Source: Paraphysomonas bandaiensis (taxonomy: Eukaryota > Chrysophyceae). Taken from it: 64,000 bases of DNA. The translations under genes were made by a program, and so were the position numbers. The DNA is taken from assembly GCA_965644295.1 (NCBI GenBank), contig CBFFRP010000288.1:372001-436000 (forward strand). Reading direction: 5' to 3'. Numbering within the stretch: position 1 is the first letter of the stretch; each line of letters starts with the position of its first letter. Under the pieces are notes generated by a model. The model was not told the DNA's origin and ran no database searches. It saw only the letters and a program-made list of their open reading frames with translations. Shown in pieces: positions 22,960-33,866 of this stretch.

Positions 22960-24555
22960 TATATACTTGAAATGAATATATTATATATGTATGATAAAAG
23001 ATGAGAGAGGAGTGAGTAGCATATACATTATTAATAGAGTGCAGCATGGCTAAGTGAACCCTGTATATGGTACACGAATACCTTCCGCAGGATGTATACT
23101 CTATATACCTTCAGTTCCTGTATATCCACAAATCAATTCCGCCAAATTCAGTTTTTGGCTATATAGAACTTCTTTTTATACTGTAAGAACAGGAATAATA
23201 GACTGAAAATTCCAGAAATTGATCTATTTGTGGAACGAAAAGTGCAGAAATCCAGAATATCAGTGTTATAATACTCTGCACTATATGTACTGCTGTACCG
23301 GGCGGTGATGATGCTGAAAGATGTACTGCGTGTATGTACCTATAGATATATAGATGTTGCTGGTCCTGTACAGTGGACCACAGCCATATCGTAGCTAGTC
23401 TGCAAGCAGCCAAGATAGATTCTCTCTATCCAAATCTAGGAGGCAGCTTATTGCGTCTAATATTGACCATTCCTAGTAATTGGCAGCTTATCCTTATCTT
23501 ATCTCTTACTGATGGATAACACTCACATGTATAGGATAAGCCCAGCATAGTATCCTATTTCTTTATGTTGCCCTGAGGTTGAATGTCCTCATGATCGCAG
23601 TGGTAACGTGAGTTGGATAATCGAGCTAAACGTCGTAAGGCTTCTTCAGACTTAATAACTACATCACTGCCTACCCAACGAAGTATTGTACTCGCCAGCA
23701 GTAATGCAGTAGTTGTGGCCTGCTATGTTAGAATCTACTCAAGCCATCTGTGATATATTATATATGATATAGAATGCTTGAGGAGGCGTTGTCAGTTACA
23801 CCAAGAACGATATACTCTGTCGATGGTGCAAGAATGATGAAACAGCACATTATATATATGTGTTTCATACCATAGATTGGTAACAATTTATGTGGTGTAC
23901 GTACTAACCATTGAACTAGACGTGTGCTATAAAAGTGTAATAGTCTTTAATCCCCACTTTGTCTAAAACTGTGTTTTTTTTTACTGGAGTGCATTCAACG
24001 AAACGCTCATATTAACACCGGGCCACTATAAGGACATTTCAACATCAATATTCAGTTTGAACAAAAACTATCTTATATCTTAATTATTATATTGACAGTC
24101 GTCATTTGTATGCAGTTTCATTGGTGTCTTTATCATAATACACAATTTTAAGAACAATGATGACAATTTTAGAAACAATAAAAGCAGACCAACTTATATT
24201 CCGCTCTTCATCTGCTGTAGGAGGTCATTATGGTATAAGTGTAAGTGATCTATCTTCATAACCAGAACTTCGTATACTTCAAGAATATTGCTGGAGAGTT
24301 CATATGTTAGATCTAATGCTGAAGGTGATTTGGATCACGCCGACAACAGTAAGCGGGCTACAAGTTGCTATTTATTCGAGATATACTAGGTTTCCAACAT
24401 CATGAGGATAAACTACCATTTAACTTAAGGATAAAGAGTATCATCCCTTGTCCAAATTTTAACTAGGTATAATATAGCTATACTGGACTACTGAAATTCT
24501 TTCTAATTCTTGAAATCACAATAAACTTTTTATTATTATTAACAGGAACAAAAAC
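22960..24555. other. Intergenic region upstream of the DnaJ gene
   Basis: About 1.6 kb. TACTGCTGTA at 23288-23297 lies 330 bp upstream of the DnaJ start. The rest is AT-rich. A coding-like stretch at about 24262-24410 (PELRILQEYCWRVHML) ends at TGA and has no supported partner exon, so I do not call it a gene. Confidence 0.45.
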
Positions 24556-25461
24556 TTACACATCACGCACTTCATATGATACGCGTACATTTTGTTTCTT
24601 CTTTTTAATTCGAGTTATAATAACATTTCCAAGCTCTCTCGTGCTGCCAATATGGGTCCCTCCGCATGGTCCGGCAAAACCAGCCACATTGGCCACTCTG
24701 ACGGTATCTGGGTAAGCCGCCGTGTCACACCCACACGCAATAGCTGCATCTGCTTTCGTCATCATTGTGCATTCAGTAGGGATATCTTCGGCTATTATGT
24801 TGCGTAGTGCTTCGTTTAACTGTTCAGGAAGGGCTTTCAGCTCGTCCTCACCAAGGGATCCAACGTACTCAACGTAGGGATTGTCTGGAAAATGATAACC
24901 CTTTCCGGATCTAAATCTATCCCATAATCCTAGTCTCCTAACAGCAGCATCGATAGCATGTCCGGCGGAGTGGAGGCGCATATGGAGGTGGCGGGTTGGT
25001 GCATCAACCTCCTGTTTAACAGTGCTTCCAGGCTCAAATCGCACATTTTCGCTTGGGGACCCAATCAGTTCAACGCCGTTACTGCCATTCTGAACGAAAG
25101 CAACTTCGAAACGATCACCAGTTGCAGATAATACAGACCCCTTGTCAGAAGGCTGGCCACCACCTTGAGGATGAAATATAGTTTTGTCCAATACTAACTT
25201 GTGGGTCCCATGCTTCGATTCTTGTTCAAACTTTTCAAATAAAACAACATTCGCTTCTAACCGGCATAGCTTCGAATCTGCAAGGTACACCTTCCCATCG
25301 TACAGTAACATTGGTTGAGATTGGGGACTAGGTGCAGCCTCCACTGGTGCTACTCTCGTGCACTCACTCTTCACTTCTGTATTAGAGACTATATCAAGGA
25401 ACACCCCCCATTCATCAGCGGAAACGTAAGGCGTTGTCATGTCGATATCTTTCACTTGCAA
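24556..25461 (-). CDS. AlaX-type alanyl-tRNA editing protein
   Basis: Intronless, 301 residues. The first ATG at 25461 is used; a second ATG seven codons in (MTTPYV) is an alternative. Residues 70-150 correspond to the small domain preceding the editing core (FHPQGGGQPSDKG is the diagnostic motif). The second-additional domain of Thr/Ala-tRNA synthetases follows, with zinc ligands HSAGH and CGGTH (GPCGGTHIGSTRELG). Both His of HxxxH and both C/H of CxxxH are present, so the editing site looks intact. Free-standing AlaX enzymes hydrolyse Ser-tRNA(Ala), preventing Ala-to-Ser mistranslation. The first 60 residues are extra and unlike the family. It is close to the AARSD1 architecture. Confidence 0.92.
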   Translation of the reverse strand: MQVKDIDMTTPYVSADEWGVFLDIVSNTEVKSECTRVAPVEAAPSPQSQPMLLYDGKVYLADSKLCRLEANVVLFEKFEQESKHGTHKLVLDKTIFHPQGGGQPSDKGSVLSATGDRFEVAFVQNGSNGVELIGSPSENVRFEPGSTVKQEVDAPTRHLHMRLHSAGHAIDAAVRRLGLWDRFRSGKGYHFPDNPYVEYVGSLGEDELKALPEQLNEALRNIIAEDIPTECTMMTKADAAIACGCDTAAYPDTVRVANVAGFAGPCGGTHIGSTRELGNVIITRIKKKKQNVRVSYEVRDV

Positions 25462-25959
25462 CTTGCAACTTGCAAAGAACTTGAAAGTCGTAATAATTGA
25501 TCATGCATAGAAGTCTCATAGCCGCAAATTTACAATTATTGAAAAAAATTACTATTCGATTTTGTCAATTTTGTAAAATAAAATATTGTAATTTTTAATC
25601 TCCTCTATACATGATATAACAATGGACTTCATATGGTGCTGGTGATGTCAAATTTATCGTCGACATGCTGCTGGTGACGTCAAGTGTCTCTACGAGATAC
25701 TAGTATAAAGATATCATGTACGACGTCAGCGATCGAACGTATGGGATTCAACTGTTCTCAACTATGTATTTTCACTATATAACAACCCACCCATTCCCAT
25801 CCCATACTGCCCCTCTCTGGAAACACGGATGTGAAGGTAAACGTTTTTCTCATAACTCTATATAGCATACTGTCATAAAGATCACAATTTAACAGATACA
25901 CTTGGCGATATCATCCCGCCAGTTGTTATTGACAATATCTTGTGCCTGTATACCAAACA
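25462..25959. promoter_or_regulatory. Divergent intergenic region
   Basis: 498 bp between AlaX (-) and the conserved-domain gene (+). Contains a direct repeat of the type ATGCTGGTGATGTCAA / CTGCTGGTGACGTCAA around 25635-25680, including a TGACGTCA palindrome (the CRE/ATF bZIP site). No exon. Confidence 0.4.
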
Positions 25960-26734
25960 ATGAAACGAAGTGGAAGTGGAAGTAGTGAAGAGAATTATGG
26001 TTACAAGAAGCTCCGTAGCGGCAAGTGGAGGTACTAAACTATCAACATATTATAAGATACATCTATCTAAATATTATCAATATTAGCCCTCAGGAGGAGC
26101 AGTTTGCTCGTAGTGTTATATCTGATTTCGAGAAAGGTGTTCTTGTCGATTGTACGAATGGGACTACACTCAGAGCCTACTTGTCGAGGAAGCTGCAGTG
26201 TTCCCCGATGAGAATCTCCAAAAAGTTTGCTGGAACCTCCATTGGAAAGGTTTGATATTAATGACTTTCACCTTTTAAAGTAAATTTATTGCGCAGCTTA
26301 CTTACCTATCCCGTCTGAACAATACGTCCTCACAACCTGTGCAAAACAGCCGCCGTGATATAACTTTGTCGACAGACATCAAGAATACAATTGTGCCAAA
26401 TCAATATGCAGCGCCCAGTAGAGGCCCAGGGGGAATAAATGTGAAAACAGAGGTTGTCTGTCCGCGAGAAAACTTTTCTCACCCTGAGCTTCAGCGCGAA
26501 TCTCGAGATATTTCCACCACTACGTCTCCCGCTGTATCATCAGCACACTGGCCCTTCGAATGTCCTACCCTGGACTACTACCGGGAGACGCTTCTCCCTT
26601 CTCCATCTTTCAGTTCCAATGGTGACATGTGGCCCCCTACGTGCTCGTCATGGTTTTGTGAGTTGGAGGGAGTATTCGATGATGAGCCTCACAGTTCTCC
26701 TTTTTCGGCCAGCAGTGATGATTTTGATTACTAG
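25960..26734 (+). CDS. Conserved-domain protein, possible transcriptional regulator
   Basis: Three exons: 25960-26030, 26087-26249, 26297-26734; phases fit, 223 residues, TAG. Residues 14-85 form a block with KLRSGKW, EEQFARSVISDFEKG, TTLRAYLSRKLQCSPMRIS, KKFAG, GKLTYL. I recall very similar W..EE..YA..II..F..G..., G.TLR.YL...L.C.PMRI.KK blocks in many diatom, oomycete and haptophyte proteins, often called hypothetical. The basic, helix-rich pattern suggests DNA or chromatin binding but this is inference. The rest is low complexity Ser/Pro/Thr with an acidic end (SASSDDFDY), as in activation regions. Confidence 0.75.
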
Positions 26735-28132
26735 GTGCGTGTATGCTTTAACAATACTTATATTTTGTAAATTATCGTTGCTGTAGTGGATGAGTTACTG
26801 GGAACCATCTTCATGTTTGTGGTATTTGATTTCGTTTGTAATGCGAAGCGCTTTTTCAATTACCAGTTGAAATGTTTGATTTAGAAATATGAATCCTTTT
26901 TTATTTTTGATGAGATTGTGTTGTTACAGTTGTATTTTAATTTTCTTGTGTGGACATTTGACTATGTACCTTCTTTGAACTATTTAATTTGTTATATTAT
27001 GGTATTATCACAATTGTTACATAGATGTAGTTTTGTTCATTATTGTTATGTATAATTAATAAAATGTTGAATCATTTTTGAATTATTTGTATAGAAAGTT
27101 TTGAAGTTGCAAGACTAGAACATATGAATTCAAAAAATATTTGCACGCATTGCACAGCGAAGTTGGTGTGTAAAGTAAGTCCTTTCGCAAAGAGCGAGAG
27201 AGGAAGTTTGAGATATCATGTGTCTTCTGTAGTCATACAATTTGTTCAACCTGACTGTATTATTTCACATTAAACTTAAAAGTATTTTTGAATGTGATAC
27301 TCTTGAATTTCTAGATATTGTTCAGCCACAATGTGGATACTGTCATTGCTTATAGTCATTAGGACCATTAATAGTAATGTATATATGTATATCAGGGCCT
27401 AGTAACCATTAATGGGCCGTTAAAGGTAATGCCATTATAATTGCCAATTGCCGGGACTATTTTCATAAATGCCATTATAATTGCCGGGAAGTGGAATACC
27501 ATTAATGGTTACCAGGCCCTGATATATATTATAGACTTTAAGTTGAATTTTAAGTTTAGTTTAGTTAGTTGTGCAGGAATTTAAAGTTTAGTTCCTGCAC
27601 AACTAACTTCCTTTTCTCCGAAGCAAATCCATTCCTGATATTACGTGATACATGAGCGATTATACTGAGGATACTCTTACAAGTGTCATGCATCAAAGGT
27701 CTGGAAACAGCCAATATGATATATGATATATACTATATATTGTATATAGTATGCCTAACTATACTATCATGATAAGATTGTGGGTTAACAATAGTGATGA
27801 ATATAACTTATTTCCTAGTATATCATTATATCACATACATTCAAAGTTATACTATGGATGGACGGATTGTCTGCCTGTTTGTAGAACGCACAACAAGAAA
27901 GTACCTAATAATCAATACAAGTATACATTCTATGCTCACGATATCCTTTCATGCGGTGTATTTAAGTGAGAATATTGTTCTTCGCTATATTTCGCATGAA
28001 ATGGTTGCATTCGGTGGTAAATATTGGAAGCGTTCGTTGGAAACTACACGCTAGTTACTTTACTTAATATGCCATCAGACAACCAAAATATTCACAGAAA
28101 TACTACATAGCAAATAATTAAAACGCGCTAAG
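26735..28132. other. Convergent intergenic region
   Basis: AT-rich (about 1.4 kb). The only structure is the foldback element at 27388-27526 and an inverted repeat around 27566-27610 (GTTAGTTGTGCAGGAA .. GTTCCTGCACAACTAAC). No coding exon supported. Confidence 0.5.
27388..27526. mobile_element. Small foldback MITE (139 bp)
   Basis: The left arm 27388-27415 (TATATCAGGGCCTAGTAACC..) and the right arm 27499-27526 are inverted copies over 28 bp with one mismatch. The inside carries two direct copies of ATGCCATTATAATTGCC. It begins CAGGGC like the larger element at 7708, suggesting related families, and is flanked by TAT/ATA. No coding capacity. Confidence 0.75.
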
Positions 28133-29159
28133 TCACACGAATTCGGTGATAGTATTGAACCGTGAGCCATCACGACGTTGTAGCCAGTTGTCTGACGGAT
28201 ACGTCACTCCTTCTGCCCCGTCCACGACGTGTATAGTGTAGGCATGCCTGGGTGCATCGGATGTGTTCTGTGCAGACCAATGCACCAGGGAATGGTGTAT
28301 GAGGACCAATGCTCCAGGCCCACATTCTAAAGGCACTCCACCTTCTGTGGAGTATGGCATGCTTTCGGTGGGAATGAATTCTGTGCCCACATCGGGAGGA
28401 TCTAATCGTTTAAATCGTCGGGATACGCCAGACTTGTGGGACCCAGGGACTGCCCACAGACACCCATTCTGCTGAGTGCAAGCATCAAGCGGCCACCAGA
28501 ATCCAAGTACAGACTGTGGCTCCGTATACAGGAATGTCCCATCTTGGTGAGGAGTCACCTCCCCACCGATATTAGCTTGCTTGAAAATATACATTGATTG
28601 GACCACAGTTGGGACCTGGGGCCCAGTTTAATGTCAACGTAACGCGAACTATTCATATATGACATACTTACTTTTATACCAAGCTCACGACAAATCGTCC
28701 CCACCCTACCCTCATATGATACTTTCTGAAAAGTCGGATTCAAATCATGTAGGGCATGGCCAATCTTATTGATACACTGATCCAAAGGCTGGACAGTTTC
28801 TCCATTTTCTCCAAATGCCTTTTCCTCCCAAAAATGTCTAATATATACATTACATATAATACATATCGATCGATATATCTCACCTAATTACATCGCCTGA
28901 TTCCAAAAAATATCGATCACGATTCACTCCCGCCATACCATCATTAGTAGTGAATATACTTCGACTCTTCAGTAAATCCATTCCTGATATTACATGAGAG
29001 ATTTCATTGCGAAGATTCTGGCATGTTTCATGTGTCCAAAAGTCTGGAATAAGTAAGTATCCTGTAGGGACATATGGATTCAGTCTGAGAGAGTGTTAAT
29101 TTGAGAGTTGTACCGTTATCATGAAATGATGAGATTTGTTCTTCGGTTAGGTATGGCAT
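28133..29159 (-). CDS. PHYHD1: Phytanoyl-CoA dioxygenase domain protein, PHYHD1 type
   Basis: Four exons: 29114-29159, 28884-29061, 28672-28837, 28133-28615; 290 residues, TGA. Human PHYHD1 has 291, and the two align end to end: MPYLTEEQISSFHDNGYLLI, INKIGHALHDLNP, VVQSMYIFKQANIGGEV, HQDGTFLYTEP, NGCLWAVPGSHKSGVSRRF, GALVLIHHSLVHWSAQN, NWLQRR. The Fe(II) ligands are H and D of HQD and the His of LVHWS; the Arg of PRHAYT binds 2-oxoglutarate. It is predicted to be a 2-oxoglutarate-dependent oxygenase; the physiological substrate of this family is not established. No peroxisomal targeting end (the last residues are ITEFV), so cytosolic. Confidence 0.95.
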
Positions 29160-29504
29160 TGTTCTTATACTAAATATTGAGATAGTTAGAGTTAATGTTG
29201 TCTACATCATTTACCTCATTTCTATATATATATACCAGTGTACCTATACACAACATACCTACCTCCTACATACGTACCTACATACCTACCTACCTACCTA
29301 CCTACATACATACATACCTGTAGTCCATTGCTGCAGAATACGTAGCAATAGTCATAATCAAGTGTTACTTGAGTTGTTGTTTATATTAAAACACAGTGAG
29401 GTGGATTGATAGTTGCTGCAATGAATACCATTATACATCTTCAGTGATTAGTCCAATTCTACTCTTATTTTTCTTTACTACCATACTTCAATTTACCTGT
29501 AAAT
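29160..29504. promoter_or_regulatory. Divergent spacer PHYHD1 / SNF5 with CTAC/CATA microsatellite
   Basis: 345 bp. A CTAC/CATA tetranucleotide array lies at about 29265-29325 (CATACCTACCTACCTACC type). TTGCTGCAGAATACG follows. It provides the upstream regions of both genes. Confidence 0.5.
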
Positions 29505-30435
29505 ATGCAGTCAACTATCCAACATGCAACATATGAGTTTCCGTCTATACTCTGCGGGGAAGAAGTATTGGTTCCTATTAGAATCGACTTATGTCATAAA
29601 GGCGTTCGATATATAGATACATTTACATGGAACTTATTTGATTCACTGATGACACCAGATGAATTTGCTTGGAAGTCATGTGCTGATTTAAATATTCCAT
29701 GTACTCTACACCGTAAGTTTGCGGGGCAGATACAAGAGCAGATAGACGCCTATCATATGCTTATATCGATACTTGAGAATGCCGAAAACATCGATCTTAT
29801 CTGTGCTCATATTAAATCACATGCTGCGGAAATATCCATACGGCATAATGTTGTGGATTATACGGATAAGTTTCAGTGGGATCCGTGCTCTTCTATTGCG
29901 ACTCCAGAGGAATACGCACGTACAACTTGTGCGGATGTTGGTCTTCCACCTGAGATGGAGCCATCCTTATCTTACCATCTAAGAGAGTCTTGCATCAGGT
30001 AAGATGATATCCAATATGTTGATCTTATGGTCATGCTCATGGCTGTAGAGCTCTGTTAAAGAGCATGGACGAATCTGGCCTTCTGTCGAAACCCTCATCG
30101 ATCGGCAACATAGGTAACATGAGGCTCAATATTCCTTTTTGTATAATGATAAATATAAATGTGTAGTGTCAAGTATTAGCTTAGATATGATACCCAGCCG
30201 CAAGGCTGTCGACATGCTCACCAACCTATGGAAAGACGGCAAGCCCAGCTCAACGGAAGCCGAGGTATGTTTCATGCAAGTTACAATTTAGCGCCGTATT
30301 TGTTTTGCATATTGCCAATAATATGTGTGATTTTCGCTAACTTCTTCTTGTTGGCGTACACGACAGGACGGAAACCCTCACCCAACTCTACCTCCAGACC
30401 CGTTCTCAAATGCGGCTGCGTGGTCCACGAACTAA
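29505..30435 (+). CDS. SMARCB1: SNF5/SMARCB1 family chromatin remodelling subunit
   Basis: Four exons: 29505-29998, 30049-30113, 30185-30264, 30367-30435; 235 residues, TAA. It contains the two SNF5 repeats: VLVPIRIDL..RYIDTFTWNLFDSLMTPDEFA (residues 20-85) and YTDKFQWDPCSSIATPEEYA (115-160), matching the family pattern (I.VPIRLD..DTFTWN..ESLITPE.FA). SNF5 is the core scaffold of SWI/SNF (BAF/RSC) complexes and contacts the nucleosome acidic patch. The protein is shorter than animal SMARCB1 (about 385), lacking the N-terminal winged-helix part. The C-terminal region predicted from exons 2-4 is short and mostly unstructured. Confidence 0.9.
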
Positions 30436-31398
30436 CAGCCTTCTATATACATTCGTCGTTTTCACACATATTGCACACATACAATGTCTAAGTGTACTTA
30501 AGTACTCGATTTTCATGCTGTTAACTAATATAATTCTCGAGATATGGATGCATTTGAATGTTAAGATATTCTTCAGTTGCGCACATTCTCCATATAGAGT
30601 ACAAAGTACAACCATATGATATGAACTGCTACACCAGTTACCATGTAGGCACAAATATTATATATGTTGCTTCTTTGACTAAAAACGATCAGTACTTAGG
30701 GTTCAATTATTGAACTGACTAAATATTAGTGCTAACTAATAACTAAATGATAAACACTATTCGGGTCTTACCATTCTTGAGCGTGAAGATGGCAAGATTA
30801 AACTACACACTACACCTTTGGCATATGCTCAAAAGTAAAATCTAAATAGTGTTTTAGGTCACCCATGTCATACATCGTCTGTTGGGTTCTAATGCATTGA
30901 CTACCTCTTCAATGTGGCTTAGAACAATTATGTCATCGACATATACAAGTATGATAACTAAGTTCTCTTGTAAATAAATAGACTTTGATCAAGCATACAC
31001 TGCTGGTATCTCATCACTCTGATACTGTCCTGATATGTGGAATGTGGAGTGCTAGTGTCTGAGTGCCTGCTTCAAGTAACATCCCGTTGGAATGTTGGAA
31101 AGTCTATTCCTGTGGGAGGGGATATATATATAATATATATCCAGGTCGAAATATGGAAATGCTGTTTCCACATCCAATTGGCGGAGTTGCAAATTGTACC
31201 ACAATATACGCTGTTCTCCATTTTTCAATAGGTCAGCAATTATTCGTCGCAGGGTATAAAGAGAATTCATTCCGCTCAAACGTAGAAATACTATTATGAT
31301 CATCGCTAGTAATACTGTCCGTTATATCAAACGTGCTCATAAAATAAAAAAGATATCGCACATAATACCTATTCTGATTATTTAGTATATATATCTGG
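30436..31398. other. Intergenic region with retroelement debris
   Basis: AT-rich spacer between the convergent SNF5 and GSTCD-like genes. About half of it is the copia fragment described separately; the rest shows no coding pattern. Confidence 0.5.
30857..31300 (-). mobile_element. Degenerate Ty1/copia reverse transcriptase fragment
   Basis: Minus-strand pieces read the copia RT signatures LRRIIADLL..QLDVETAF (31150-31270) and LVIILVYVDDIIVLSHIEE (30905-30985; the YVDD catalytic motif). Frames shift between pieces and the connecting part is broken, so it is a dead remnant. No LTRs are seen within the window around it. Confidence 0.7.
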
Positions 31399-32430
31399 CT
31401 ACGGTAGAGTACAGTATCTTCCAACTATAACGTCGTTCTTAGGTGAACATGTTAATGGTCGCAGAGAAGTTAGTCTGCAACAGTAAAATCCCTCCATTTC
31501 TTGACTGCACACATTCATAGCTCTATCAAAGTCAATAACTCTCATGCATCTCTTCGCTAAAATGAAAGTGACCTCTGCATTTTCGTATGCATGCTCGGTG
31601 TCGTCAAATGAACTACAATAATCAGCCCCGGAAACAATAGTTTGAAAGACAGTAGGGTCTTCTGAAGAAAACGATCGAAATGATGTGAATGGCTCACTTA
31701 CGGTAGTATCTAACGCGGCGGATGGGGAGTCAATATCATCCCATTTAGGGGGCGGCTTGGTTAGCTGGCCGTAACAGCATGGCGTTATTACGAATGAAGC
31801 CCGGGCTGAGACACATATATCGAGCGCCATATCAGTCAACTGTCCACAACTATGCAAACTAACACCTAAGTCGAAACCAGAGTACTCTACTAATAGATCC
31901 CGAGCATCATTTCGGTAGACCTGTACATTGGTCATTCCACACTCTGCAATTCTATTTAACGCCACATTGACACTGTACTCCTTTCGTTCAAGTAATATCA
32001 CTTCACTATGAGGGTTTCTATATGCTAACAGAAGACCAAGGTGTCCCGACCCCGCCCCAAAGTCTACTATTCTAGGGTGTGAACTGTCCCTGTGTGACAA
32101 TTCAGTTTCGACGAGCTCCACAAGACTTTCAACTTGTTGTCTTTTTCTCTTTGTTCTTAACTCTTGAAGCTCTCCTGCAGCTGGATCTAAACATCTTGGT
32201 ATCACTTCCCAGTTAATGATGAACTGTGATGTATCCCTTGTATCACTTGGAGTGTGTTGGTCGTTCCCTGTGAACCATTTGGAGTCTTCTATACATGTAA
32301 CAGGGCTGCAGATATCACACTCTATGCAGCTTTCTACACGCTCAAGAGCACCACTCAGTTGTTTTAGTTTCTTATCTCTTTTGCTCTCATATCTCTTCCT
32401 CATGATATATACGATGAAACCAGAAAACAA
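31399..32430 (-). CDS. GSTCD: GSTCD-like SAM-dependent methyltransferase
   Basis: Intronless, 343 residues; the first ATG gives a short hydrophobic start (MFSGFIVYI), and an ATG nine codons later (MRKRYESK) is an alternative. The Rossmann motif I is IVDFGAGSGHLGLLLA, then EVILLERKEYSV. The core GVSLHSCGQLTDMALD..ASFVITPCCYG is specific to the Methyltransf_32 group that includes animal GSTCD (VALHACG..TDM, CPCCYG). The C-terminal VIDFDRA..SLRPLTCSPKNDVIVG matches the end of GSTCD (LVDLDRA, CSPKNNMIVG). The glutathione-transferase-like N-terminal half of animal GSTCD is absent. Substrate is unknown. It is divergent from the COQ11-like gene with a 385-bp spacer. Confidence 0.88.
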   Translation of the reverse strand: MFSGFIVYIMRKRYESKRDKKLKQLSGALERVESCIECDICSPVTCIEDSKWFTGNDQHTPSDTRDTSQFIINWEVIPRCLDPAAGELQELRTKRKRQQVESLVELVETELSHRDSSHPRIVDFGAGSGHLGLLLAYRNPHSEVILLERKEYSVNVALNRIAECGMTNVQVYRNDARDLLVEYSGFDLGVSLHSCGQLTDMALDICVSARASFVITPCCYGQLTKPPPKWDDIDSPSAALDTTVSEPFTSFRSFSSEDPTVFQTIVSGADYCSSFDDTEHAYENAEVTFILAKRCMRVIDFDRAMNVCSQEMEGFYCCRLTSLRPLTCSPKNDVIVGRYCTLP

Positions 32431-32815
32431 GTTGTATTGATGTGTATATTATATAGTTACATAGCACCATATATAGTTATATTACCAGGAGCACTGCACA
32501 GTACACAGCAGTACATTGTACACTGGTACACAGTACACTGGTACACAGTCATTCAATACTCCAGTATGCCTGATATCGTACTCACAACACACACAATTCC
32601 TAACCAATAAAACAAGAATATATCACCTATCGAACAATTGATTCGTCCATATAAACTATTTGAGCTTCCCCTATAAAATATACGTCACAACTATAGTAAG
32701 AAGAGTATATACATACATACATTAACACATCCATAGATCGTGTAGATATTATAGAGGTAGATTACACCATTAAGACATTGTAAACATTAAGATATATTCA
32801 TTCTATTATCTTATA
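32431..32815. promoter_or_regulatory. Divergent promoter GSTCD-like / COQ11-like
   Basis: Contains ACACAGCAGTACATTG (32503-32518), repeated GTACACTGGTACACAG, and TACTCCAGT at 32557-32565, the same pair of words as in the MEIG1/EMC10 spacer. A stretch of TATA-like DNA lies near 32690. Confidence 0.55.
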
Positions 32816-33866
32816 ATGAGAATCTTATTAAAAAGAGGGACAAGGGATAGCATCATATCTGTTACACATCAATTGGAGAGACGCAGTATATCATATGCTT
32901 CTTCTTATGATATTATGAAGAAGAAGTTGGTGGTGTTTGGTGGAAATGGATATGTTGGACAACATGTATGTCGCAGTATGTTAGATATGAATTATGAGGT
33001 TGTATCCATCAGCCGATCTGGCCAACCTCCTAATAAAGTATCGCACTCACCGAATTGGACCGATAAGGTGAAGTTCGTAAGTGCAGATGTTCTAAACACA
33101 CCCATCTCTGACTGGGAAAGTAATTTGCACGGTGTTGACGGAGTGGTAAGCTGTATAGGAGCGTTTGGGAGCAATGAGGTTTTCATCTCAATTCATCATT
33201 ACAAGATGTCTGACATTTTGTCTAGTATATGGAAAAAATTAATGGAGATTCTAACGCTGCTATAGCATCCGCATGTAAAAACACAGGTTAGTAATCTAGA
33301 TGTGCGTAGTTTGTATGACTAGTGATGCAGGAGTCAATAACTTCGTGTACGTATCTGCGGCTGATAACTCGATGCCAGAATTTTTCTTAAAAGGGTGTGT
33401 TCTGACTATTTTATATGAGCACCACATTGTTGATAATAATTCCACGCGCAGGTACTTTAAAGGAAAGGCGAAAGCAGAGAAAGCAGCGTGTGATATGTTC
33501 TCTCAACGAGCGACTATTCTTCGCCCTGGCTTTATTTACGGTCGCAGACAGGTCGGCTCAATCGAATTACCGCTACAATTGGTTGGGAGGTAGGTTCATA
33601 AAAAATTACCTTAGCATGTAAAATTTATCACTAGACCGCTGGAGATTTTTCTGAATTACACTAGGCTAGAAAAAATGAGCCATTTGCCTGGAATGAGTGC
33701 TTTTTTGACTACTCCTGTTTCTGTGGAGGACGTAGGTCTCGTGGCAGCTGCTGCCGCATCCGGAATTGTACGTAATGATACTGTTGAGGAGAATATATGG
33801 GATGGAGCTAGAATTAAATTGGTAGCTGGCAACATACGAGAAAATGTACTGCCCTCTCTGTCCTGA
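32816..33866 (+). CDS. COQ11: COQ11/NDUFA9-like NAD(P)-binding Rossmann protein, mitochondrial
   Basis: Five exons: 32816-33178, 33226-33286, 33331-33394, 33452-33589, 33665-33866; 275 residues, TGA. The first 33 residues are Arg/Ser-rich without acidic clusters (MRILLKRGTRDS..), as in a mitochondrial presequence. The Rossmann glycine motif is VVFGGNGYVGQHVC. Atypical SDR landmarks follow: VVSCIGAFGSNE|YMEKINGDSN, VNNFVYVSAADN, YFKGKAKAEKA, ATILRPGFIYGRR. This matches yeast Coq11/YLR290C and plant homologues, which act in ubiquinone synthesis. The Tyr/Lys pair of classical SDRs is replaced by YFKGKAKAE, usual for this atypical group. NDUFA9 is the other possibility, but that is usually longer. 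Confidence 0.88.

Noticed and set aside
29240-29330. Telomere-like or satellite array
   Set aside because: CTAC/CATA units form an ordinary short microsatellite within a gene spacer.
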